Shown: positions 11,342 to 20,075 of the stretch, piece after piece
How the letters are laid out: each line of letters starts with the position of its first letter
Numbering within the stretch: the first letter of the stretch is position 1
From: Apricaphanius iberus
Taxonomy: Eukaryota > Chordata > Actinopteri > Cyprinodontiformes > Aphaniidae
Assembly: GCA_028564705.1 (NCBI GenBank)
Contig: JAPXFQ010000911.1
Coordinates: forward strand, 62,001 to 126,000
DNA: 64,000 nt
Direction of reading: 5' to 3'
Notes under the pieces: model-generated
What the model was told of the DNA's origin: nothing
The model's input: the letters and a program-made list of their open reading frames with translations, nothing else
Databases searched by the model: none
Program-made: the position numbers and the translations under genes

Positions 11342-11883
11342 ATTTTATTGTAGAGCTTTGGAGATACCAAAGATCAGAGTACACTGTAATGCTTTTGTCC
11401 TTTTTCCTCAGACATTTTAATACTTGACAACAGACTATTTTCAGATTATGATATAGGGTCACCTAGACTATAAACAGAATAATTATACCAGAATTTTACT
11501 GCAGAATTTTGGAATGAAATATTAAATGTATGGTATAATGCCTTTGCAGAATAGACATTTGAGCCAATTTCAGTTTTTTTTTTCTACAAAATCTTAAAAT
11601 TTGACAACTGACTTTTCAGATTATGATAGCAGGTCACCTAGACTATAAGTAGAATAAATATTTTTGAATTCTACTGTAGAATTTTGGAGGAATGCCCAAT
11701 CAAAGTAAAGTATACTGCCTTTGCGGAATAGACGTTTGAGCCTACTTCAGGGTTTTTATTTGTACAAAATCTTAAGAGTTGACCAAATACTATTTTCAGA
11801 TTATGATAGAAGGTCACCTACACTATAACTAGAGTCAGTATGCAACATTTATACTGTAGAATTTTGGAGGCATTCCACCTCAA
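11342..11883 (+). repeat. Three-copy tandem repeat, unit about 175-180 bp
   Basis: CAGATTATGATA recurs at 11,442, 11,617 and 11,797, spacings of 175 and 180 bp. Around each are GGTCACCTAGACTATA (CACTATA in the third), a TTTTACTGTAGAATTTTGGA-like block, and GCCTTTGCAGAATAGAC-TTTGAGCC. The array starts with a partial unit (TTATTGTAGAGCTTTGGAG) and ends with the same block at about 11,850-11,883. Units differ by substitutions and small indels, so it is an old array. It has no coding frame. Confidence 0.85.
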
Positions 11884-11904
11884 AGGGAAGGGCTCTGAGT
11901 CATA

Positions 11905-12510
11905 TATTTGCCTGATCTGACCACATGGCTGTCTCCTAGTCCTCTGCATCATCCCGATGCCCTCTGCCAAACTTTACAAGGCCCTAGACATGTTGCTTCA
12001 GGATTTTAATCCATGATGACGTAGTGTGTTACTATAACTAATAGTAATCCTTATTTCTGTGGTCCCAGATATTTTCAGGTCAGTAATTAGGTCCCCCGGC
12101 GCTGTTTACACACCATTCTCAAAATCTTGTGAACCCCACAAGGTGAGTTCTCGCATGGATCCCAATTAATGGGAGATTATCAGTGATCAAATATCTAGTA
12201 ACTGTTCCAACAGTTGATCTCTTCTTCCCAAACTGATTGTCTATGTAGATTGGCTGAGCCCAGTCTTGTGGAAGTGTACAATCTACCTGGTCTTGGCCAT
12301 GGTGGAGGGTAGAGTCTGGGTGTTTGAGGCTGTAGAGAGGTGTCTTTTATACTGATAAGTTGTTCAAACAGTTGCCATTCATACAGGTGACATGGGGGGG
12401 ACAGAGAAGCCTCTTACAGAAGTAGTTCTGTGAGAGGCAGAAATCCTGCTCTTTTGTAGGGGATGAAATAATTATTTTGCACCATCATTTACAAATATTG
12501 TTCTGTTCTT
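11905..12510 (-). pseudogene. Tc1-like transposon relic (N-terminal half and 5' UTR)
   Basis: Read on the minus strand, an ATG near 12,302 begins an MAKTR-like start, preceded by the 5' UTR typical of fish Tc1-like elements (TATACTGATAAGTTGTTCAA, then CAGAGAAGCCTCTTACAGAA). Downstream to about 11,905 are blocks corresponding to the paired-type DNA-binding half of the transposase (GTGAACCCCACAAGGTGAG and TCTGATCTGACCACATGGCT on the plus strand). No frame stays open. Only the DNA-binding half and 5' UTR remain; the catalytic DDE half and the terminal inverted repeat are absent. Confidence 0.7.
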
Positions 12511-14137
12511 TTGTTTGTATCGTGATTGTATGTTGCTTGTTATACTATTTCCTGTGAGTGACTAGACAGACCACAGCACAGTTGATTATATCATTGATTT
12601 GTATGTGTAGTGTGTTTAAACAGGATAAGGTTCCTGCTGACTTAAGTTGACCTTTTAGTGCATGTTTGTGTCTCAGAAACATCTTATTTGAAAAAGTCAA
12701 AGAGGAGAATCCCAGATATGTTAATTGTAAACATGTTGGAAGCTATAACAATGTGGTGTTCAAAGAAGGAAACTGTCAGACTCAAGCTGACTCAGGGTGA
12801 GCTATCACTCTGTAAACTGAGTATTTGATCCGTTTTTATAAATTTAAATCACTGGATTCCTCTCCTTTAATCTCTGATAAAGTTAACACGTATGGAACTA
12901 TAGAACTGAGAGTTTTAAGCAAGGCATTTAGTTCTAACATCACTATGGAAATTAACAAACTGAGAGATACGATCCAAGATGCCAATAAAGTTAACACTGT
13001 GTGCCGATCCAATTAATTCATCATCTGTCTGGAATTCATCAGCTCCATCCACATCCACCTGTGCGGTTCTGCCTTCACCCACCTCTGCCTCGATCTGTAA
13101 TCTGGTCTGCCAGCCCAAAACTCCTCCCTCATTAGTGTCACCACATCAGCTGAGGTTGCATCCAGCCTGTCCTGATTGTCCTTTTAACTCCCCATCCTGA
13201 TCTTTTCCATCTTTGTCTTCAGCCTAATCTCCTGCCTATTCCAGGTTCTGTCATCCTGTCAGAAACTACAAATAGGTTGAAGTAGTTTCTGGAGATTTTA
13301 TTAAAAAGGGGCAAGCTCTCGGAGACAGAACCTGGAATAGGAGCACTTTGATTTGCAGTCTTTGTATGACAAGCACTTGATGAATAAAGTTTGATTGATT
13401 AGTTTGACAGGCTGGGGTAGGGGTTGGACATGTTACCATGGTCTCCACAATTGTACCTTAGCTACTATGTAAATCTGTTAAGATAAAATAAAATAGTATG
13501 GATCTTTTTATTGCCACCAGCTCCTACGTCTGCCATATTTGATTTTTTTTTTCTTCCTTAAACTGTTCATGTGGGTGCCCATAATACTCATCAGATAATC
13601 CGGCCTTGTAAAAACCGGCAGCACATAAAAAAAGCAGCTCAAGAGCATTGTTAAATATAATTCTTACTCTGTTTGTAAAAGAGATAAAATTAAGCATTCC
13701 AATGCCTTTATAGCATAAGGACAAGATTTAAATAAAAATACACATCAACAATGTATAGTAAAAGGAATACTACACACAACTGATTTCTCTTTGTTTTCAC
13801 CCTTAAAAGTTTCAGATCATCCAATAGATTTTAATAAAAATTTACGACTTTGCAATCATGTGATTAATCTAAATGATAACCCATGTGTTATTTTAAAAAT
13901 CTGTATTTATTTGATTTATCTGATAAAACAAGTGCAACTGAAATTAATTTAGCAAATAAGAATGGCCTTCCTTTTAACTATAGTTTCACATATTCACAGT
14001 TAAGTATTAAAGACATTTTACAAGGGATGCAGTTTTCAAGATGATAATTAAATTTTTAACAGTCATGTGTACTTACTTAAGAATATAGGTATTAAAACTA
14101 TTCCATTCCTAACTCCAGCCCAGAAGTTGGCAGTAAT
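12511..14137. other. Noncoding stretch with a short perfect inverted repeat
   Basis: No gene is recognised. CTATTCCAGGTTCTGTC (13,236-13,252) and its exact reverse complement (13,324-13,340) form 17-bp arms 71 bp apart. The rest is AT-rich sequence with no recognised repeat. Confidence 0.5.
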
Positions 14138-14497
14138 TGTCATGTTCTGGCTCAAGGAGGACCCAGATGCGGAGCGGCGTTTGTGGCTCTTACGGCCCAT
14201 GTTTATTAATAGTCCAAAAAGAGACGAGAAGCACAGAGAACTAGGGGAGGTAACGACGACAACGACCCGACGAGGACAGACAGGCACAGAAGGGCATATA
14301 TACTGTGGGAAGAGGTAATCACAAAACAGGGAACACCTGGGAGCAGAGGAGGGAAACACAGGGAGGACAAAAGAACAGGTGAAACAAACTAGGACTAATA
14401 AACTCAAACAGATGAAACAAACTAGGACTAAGTAACTAAAACAGACTGGGAGGAAACAAGGAGGAATAAACAACACAGACAGGGACGGATCATGACA
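14138..14497 (-). repeat. LTR of a Ty3/gypsy-like element, minus orientation
   Basis: The 360-bp segment begins TGTCATG and ends CATGACA, a perfect 7-bp inverted terminus with TG...CA ends. On the minus strand it contains a TATA-like TATATATGCCC (about 14,295), then an AATAAACATGGG polyadenylation-type signal (about 14,200), in the order expected of an LTR. A purine tract abuts its upstream end, so it is the 3' LTR. I see no second LTR in the window, so the element is 5'-truncated or deleted. Class assignment to Ty3/gypsy is by general resemblance. Confidence 0.7.
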
Positions 14498-14500
14498 ATA

Positions 14501-14513
14501 CCCCCCCCTCAAG
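14501..14513 (-). promoter_or_regulatory. Polypurine tract next to the 3' LTR
   Basis: On the minus strand this reads CTTGAGGGGGGGG, followed by TAT and then the LTR. Purine tracts directly before a 3' LTR prime plus-strand DNA synthesis in LTR retroelements, so this fixes the element's orientation. Confidence 0.65.
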
Positions 14514-14610
14514 GTGCGCCACCTGGCGCACCAAGTAGGAAACTCAAGCCAGGGCGGGAGGAGGGGGTCCAGGACGGAGGGACAAAACCACAGTCCCCAG
14601 AAGACCCATG

Positions 14611-15480
14611 ACGTGGCGGCCGGCGGCGAGGGACCAACAGACGAGGAGGCCGGCGACGAGGAACCAACAGACGAGGAGGCCGGCGACGAGGAACCAACAG
14701 ACGAGGAGGCCGGCGACGAGGAACCAACAGACGAGGAGGCCGGCGACGAGGAACCAACAGACGAGGAGGCCGGCGACGAGGAACCAACAGACGAGGAGGC
14801 CGGCGACGAGGAACCAACAGACGAGGAGGCCGGCGACGAGGAACCAACAGACGAGGAGGCCGGCGACGAGGAACCAACAGACGAGGAGGCCGGCGACGAG
14901 GAACCAACAGACGAGGAGGCCGGCGACGAGGAACCAACAGACGAGGAGGCCGGCGACGAGGAACCAACAGACGAGGAGGCCGGCGACGAGGAAACAGCAG
15001 ACGAGGAGGCCGGCGACGAGGAACCAGCAGACGAGGAGGCCGGCGACGAGGAAACAGCAGACGAGGAGGCCGGCGACGAGGAAACAGCAGACGAGGAGGC
15101 CGGCGACGAGGAAACAGCAGACGAGGAGGCCGGCGACGAGGAAACAGCAGACGAGGAGGCCGGCGACGAGGAAACAGCAGACGAGGAGACCGGCGACGAG
15201 GAAACAGCAGACGAGGAGGCCGACGACGAGGGACCGTCAGACGAGGAGGCCGACGACGAGGGACCGTCAGACGAGGAGGCCGACGACGAGGAACCTTGAG
15301 CCTTGGGGGCCGGCGGCGTGGAACCTTGAGCCTTGGGGGCCGGCGGCGTGGAACCTTGAGCCTTGGGGGCCGGCGGCGTGGAACCTTGAGCCTTGGGGGC
15401 CGGCGGCGTGGAACCTTGAGCCTTGGGGGCCGGCGGCGTGGAACCTTGAGCCTTGGAGGCCGGCGGCGTGGAACCTTAAA
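14611..15480. repeat. 30-bp minisatellite, 29 tandem units
   Basis: The array keeps an exact 30-bp register throughout. Eleven units (14,641-14,970) are identical copies of ACGAGGAGGCCGGCGACGAG plus GAACCAACAG. Later units carry GAAACAGCAG, then GGACCGTCAG, and the last six share CCTTGGGGGCCGGCGGCGTG plus GAACCTTGAG. Because 30 is divisible by three and the unit lacks stops, two plus frames and one minus frame stay open (an acidic DEEAGDEEPT repeat, an RRPATRNQQT repeat, and a basic PRRRPPRLLV repeat). It lies just inside the 3' LTR and purine tract at 14,138-14,513, so it is probably an expanded part of that element's 3' region. No frame has support as a real protein. Confidence 0.9.
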
Positions 15481-18400
15481 AAAATGTAATCCTTGAATCT
15501 ATCTAGTCTTTCCTTTCCCTAGTTCTGGCTGATGAAACCTTTGTTTTTTGGACCCTCTTTGTTTAATAATGCTAACCTTAATACAAACTTTAAAACAACT
15601 GGATGTTAAGAAATCCCGAAATTAACTCGTAAAATATTTCTTTAAGAAACCCTCTTAGGCAGTGTTAACGATCTGCACCTGTGAATAAAAATGGTTAAGT
15701 AAATGGTTAAAAAATCAGAAAAATGCAAAACATGGTTAAAAAGTCTATACAGTCTTTTTAAATATATTTTATCTTCTGGTCTTTGAGCTGATCAGTGTGG
15801 AGTGCTCCTGGTTTTAGCTTTCCAGCTTTACTCCCATATATCCAGATAGCCCCTCTTTGAAATGCCAATTACTTAATTAATTGAGCATTTCCCCCAATAA
15901 ACACAAGTGCTTCAGGTGCAGCAGGCTCCACTTCCAATAGCTTACCCCACCGATGTGGAGTGGTCAAAACCTGCTGTGAAGCTGGTTGATTGGTTGTAAT
16001 CCTCTTCTGTATATCCTTCTTTGAGATGACAATTTCAATTGCTCATCTCCCCCATTGGCACATAGATCACAATGGATCATTAATAGCAACCCCCAAACCA
16101 ACCTTCTGGCTGAGTTAGGCCCTGCCTCCTAGTTGCTTCAGCTGCCGTTTCAGCTTGGTCAAAACCTTCCTCACCCTCTTTAGGTAGATTCCTTTCGGAT
16201 CCTGCTGAGTGTGCTGGAGGGTGCGGCCAGCTTCCTGCGCTGCAGCACACCAAAACCAGTGATATTCCGTGACGCCTGGCATGCCTGGTCCGTGGAGCTG
16301 CACTGCGTGTGTGTTCCCAGCTGTCATCTGGAACTGGCTGAACCACTTAGGCCCCTCACACTTTCTGTTGTAGACATGTAGCCACACCCCCTCGTCCCAA
16401 AGGGTTGTGGAGGTGGACCGTGGTCCCCTTCAGGAGCTGTAATCAGGGACCTGACCCGAGCTTTCAGCTGCCGCATCTCTGAGACCAGAGGAGACTGTGT
16501 GCTCCTCACCTGTTGCTGAACCTGGGGGCATAAGCTTGTGAACATCTAAAAAAAAAAAAACAGTTTTTGTTCCGGTATTCAAATGAGTCTTGATGGCCAT
16601 CAAAGCATTTGGAAGGCCTGTCGCCTATCAGCCCTGTCTGCGCAGCTATGTTGCCAATTTTGATCTTAGGTTAAGATCCATATGCATAACTGAATACCAA
16701 AAGGAATCTGTAACCCCTGACCGAAGTTTATTAAGTTGTATGTAATCAATCATCACCTATCCACTCAACCCAGACAGATCTTAAAAAGTCACCATCACAG
16801 TTCTGACAGTAGGTAAAAAGTGTCCCCAAACCTGGCCTCATAAAATTCTATTAAAACTGCAATTTATTCAAAATTGTTAAACCTAGTTATTATTTTGCAT
16901 AAACCCGTTAAATCCCAAATAAGTTTAAATCCTGCAACTATACATTACCAATTTGCAAAAAATTAAGTCCTATATTATGTACAGCCCTGAACCAATCTGC
17001 TAGACAGACTTGGTTTGCCTGCCACAGTCACCCCCTATATATAAGTCACATTTATTTTTGATTAAAATATTTTGTTTTATATCCGGTGGTTCATTGATTT
17101 AAAAAGAGCCATAATCTGAAAAAGAATTAGCCTAGAATGTTGGTAACTGTATTAAATCTTTGCTATATCATTTTCCTCTATTAACAATACTTTGGTATTG
17201 TACTATAATGTTTTTCTTTTTCTCTTTTCTGAGTCCTGAGTACCCCTGCAGATTGTGTTGTCCAATTAGAGATTAGTTTCTGCCAGTTACCTCAGCCTTC
17301 TTTCTTATTTAGTATCCATGGTGATAGGAGTATATACCAAAATTACCAATTGTGTAATTTAAATATATCATAGTAATACAAATGCACCCTTTAAAATACA
17401 ACAACTAAACTGTTATTTAACATTGAAATGTACGGTAAAAGTTACTTCCTGACTCATTGTTCTTTTATTGGATATCCACTCCTTTTCAATCTAATCCAAC
17501 TGTATTGTGCTGAGAAATTATTTTACCCATCTAATTGAAAAGATCCCTGGGGAAAGACCAAATCCTTGCTATTTTGGTGTATACTATCTGTAAATCATTT
17601 ATTTTATTAAATTAGGAGTCAAACTAGCCAATACTTTGTAAGGGTTGGGTGTCACGCTTGATGTAGGTTTAAGAGCCTTATTTATCGCTTTGAGATGACA
17701 TATATTATTCCTTTTTCTTGTCGTAACTTGTTTTGTTTTTTAGATATAGTAGTAATGTTATAACTAAAATTTTGAGGGTTCTAACTGCCTACTTGTTTTA
17801 AGCCTTTGATTACATCAGCTATCATATAACCCTGAAGGTGTAAAATGGGGTCAGGATGTTTTAGATTAAAAACAGTAGGCTTATTTTGCACAAAACCAAC
17901 ATCAATTGGCTCAGAGGATCGTGGTGCATGGGAGTCCTCTATATTTTCCTGTTTTCTTATATTCAATTAGGCTGGACAGGTCTAAATGTTTTTAGGGGGG
18001 GGTGGGGGGGGGGAAGAGCACAAGGTGGATGATTGTGAAGGACTTTTGCTGGTTAGGTGCTGGTTGTGTCATTTTTTCTTTCTTTGGCAGTGTGGAGCGC
18101 CTGGCACTATGTCATCTCCCACACACCTCCTCCCATCTCATCTCTCCAGGAACACTGACTAAACTTCAACAATGTTATCTGAAGGATAGGCTCTGTTGAT
18201 GGGTTGGGAGAGAGAGAGCTGCTCCTGTCAGCTGCTAAATCCGGCGTATCAGTTTTATTTAAACTTTTTCTTTTCATATTCATTAATCTCCTTGCTCAAA
18301 TGCTAAATTTATTTTTTCTATTTTTTATTTAACTATTTATTTTTCGTAAATCCTGCACCCTTATTTCTTCAGTATTAGTTAAATAAAAAATATGCAAATT

Positions 18401-18800
18401 TGTAGGTTTCTCTCTCTCCAACACGAATGGCCTATGTGGCATATATCCTGTTATGTCTGCTTAAACTGTTGTCCTAAATATTCCATTGCTCATCATAACT
18501 ATAATCCATTGCTTTTAATTAATACTTCCTGCATTTTTTCATCTAATTTCTTTGTCTCTGCTCTCCCCCCTGCTCTCTATCTTTTCTAGACACTTACTCT
18601 TTCCCTCTATCACTTTCCTGTAACTCCTACAGAAACAGGAATGCAACATCTCCCCTTTTCTCCCTGCACGGTCTCTCTCTCACAATACTTTTTCTGAAAT
18701 CACATCTGAATCATGATCATTCTATACTTTATCAATGCAATGCCTTTCTTTATTTTGTCAATTTAATAAATGTCTTCTTCATCTTATGAGTAAATAATTA
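15481..18800. other. AT-rich stretch, mostly unrecognised
   Basis: Apart from the 16,080-16,545 island (listed separately) nothing coding is recognised. At 17,995-18,013 there is a G run interrupted by one T (potential quadruplex or purine tract). A short open minus frame at 17,781-17,966 has no recognisable motif. Style and composition resemble 23,003-26,500 on the other side of the LINE, so the LINE may have landed in one older region. Confidence 0.45.
16080..16545 (-). other. GC-richer island with overlapping open frames, unidentified
   Basis: Two overlapping minus-strand frames, 16,324-16,545 (73 codons) and 16,115-16,387 (90 codons), look like one protein broken by a frameshift near 16,360: the first carries a charged helix (SEMRQLKARVRSL), the second WFSQFQMTAGNTHAVQL... 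YHWFWCAAAQEAGRTL and a basic C-terminus KRVRKVLTKLKRQLKQLGG. The codon-like composition contrasts with the AT-rich flanks. I do not recognise the family; a retroelement gag or envelope-like remnant is possible but is a guess. Confidence 0.35.
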
Positions 18801-18843
18801 TAAAGATGGGCCACCGCAATATTTTGCTAAAAAGGGAAAAAAC

Positions 18844-20073
18844 ATGGCGGATTTGACGGACGGTCGATCACAGCGTGCTGCTGCTTCGGCGTTTTCTCGA
18901 TTAAAGCCGGAGATTTATAAAACGAATGCCGGTAAAGTAATTGTGGAAGACGAAATACTGAACTTTCTTGTAGTTAAAATGAGAACTTTAAGTCACGATG
19001 AGATTGTGTTGCTGGTGACAAGTTGCTTCACCTCAGAACGGATTGAGGCTGCCAAGAAGGCTCTGTTTGAGGTTTGCCCAAACACATCGCAGCGGTGTAT
19101 CACCTACAAAGGCCAACAGAAGGATATTAATAATGTTAAGCTGTGCATGAGAGTGCTGAACGAGTGTGGGGAGGATGTTCCGAGATTTGTGTCACACTTC
19201 CTGGACGATTTGCCACCCATCTCATTCAACCACATAGATGTATCAACACTGCTGGGCAGAATGGAAAAACTAAACAATGACATACACAGTATGAAAAGAA
19301 CTCTGGAAATCCAATCAAGTGTTTGTGAAAGTTTGCGGGATGTGACTGCGGCCATTGATGGCCGATTGACCGCCGTGGAGCAGCCGTTCCCCTCAGCGAA
19401 GGGATCCATGGATGCCGAACCGATTTCAGACCCAGCTGTCCAGCTGGAAACGGACACTACAACTCTCCCGGCGGAGATTGCAGCAGCTTCAGCACCAACC
19501 GCGACGGCCTGTTCATCGGACCAAACATCGCCTACCTGGACCACGGTAGTGAAGAAAGTGGGTCTGGTTAAGACGGCACCGGGAAAGTCTGCGGTACAGT
19601 ACAGACCTAATCGGGGTAAAACGCCAGTGAGATCAGAGAGAAAGAAGACTGGGATCATTGGAGTGGGGACGGCCGGTAACATAAAAACGGTCACAACGAA
19701 GATGGTGAGTGTTTTCGCCTCAAAGTTTGATCCTAACTTGGATGCTGACACTCTATCTACATACTTGAAAGACAAACTGAGACGGGAGGTGATCTGTCGT
19801 AAAATTGAAACATCTCGAAGTAGATTTAGCTCGTTTTGCGTCACTGCTGAATGTGACAATGTAGCAGATATGTATGATCCGCACCTGTGGCCGGCTGGCT
19901 CTTTTGTCAGACGCTATTTTGAGCCGCGTCACAGAGGCGCTGCTGGTGTAACTGTTGGACTGGAAGGTAAACCAGCCTCCCAGTTACCTGCAATAACCCT
20001 GGGCCTACAGCCTGTGGTCTGTGATGGGCCTACTGAGGTCGAACCAGCTGCTTGCCAAGTAACGAGCGACTGA
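18844..20073 (+). CDS. LINE ORF1 protein, intact, 409 residues
   Basis: The frame is uninterrupted from ATG (MADLTDGRSQ) to TGA at 20,071-20,073. The N-terminal third (residues 20-110) is helical and charged. Residues 138-180 (LLGRMEKLNNDIHSMKRTLE...DGRLTAVEQ) look like a coiled coil. The middle (185-285) is rich in A, T, S, P and K/R. The C-terminal block (about 285-360: VSVFASKFDPNLDADTLSTY... LWPAGSFVRRYFEPR) resembles the nucleic-acid-binding fold of other fish LINE ORF1 proteins. There is no CCHC knuckle. The role by family is binding the element's RNA. The start is the first ATG and sits close to the element's 5' end. Its TGA overlaps the ORF2 ATG. Confidence 0.85.
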   Translation: MADLTDGRSQRAAASAFSRLKPEIYKTNAGKVIVEDEILNFLVVKMRTLSHDEIVLLVTSCFTSERIEAAKKALFEVCPNTSQRCITYKGQQKDINNVKLCMRVLNECGEDVPRFVSHFLDDLPPISFNHIDVSTLLGRMEKLNNDIHSMKRTLEIQSSVCESLRDVTAAIDGRLTAVEQPFPSAKGSMDAEPISDPAVQLETDTTTLPAEIAAASAPTATACSSDQTSPTWTTVVKKVGLVKTAPGKSAVQYRPNRGKTPVRSERKKTGIIGVGTAGNIKTVTTKMVSVFASKFDPNLDADTLSTYLKDKLRREVICRKIETSRSRFSSFCVTAECDNVADMYDPHLWPAGSFVRRYFEPRHRGAAGVTVGLEGKPASQLPAITLGLQPVVCDGPTEVEPAACQVTSD

Positions 20074-20075
20074 TG
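20071..20075 (+). promoter_or_regulatory. TGATG stop/start overlap of ORF1 and ORF2
   Basis: ORF1 ends in TGA at 20,071-20,073. The ATG at 20,073-20,075 is in frame with ORF2 and is its first ATG. Sharing the A makes a TGATG junction. Overlaps of this sort (TAATG in the silkworm SART1 LINE) support ORF2 translation by termination and reinitiation; that role here is inferred. Confidence 0.75.

Noticed and set aside
14611..15480. Regular 30-bp repeats that could suggest a CRISPR array
   Set aside because: The units are contiguous with no spacers, and the context is a eukaryotic LTR element.
14514..15489. Long plus-strand open frames of 261 and 293 codons
   Set aside because: They are by-products of a stop-free 30-bp unit; they have no homologous non-repeat domain, and the element's strand is minus.
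19104..19859. Minus-strand 251-codon open frame
   Set aside because: It is the antisense shadow of the intact LINE ORF1.
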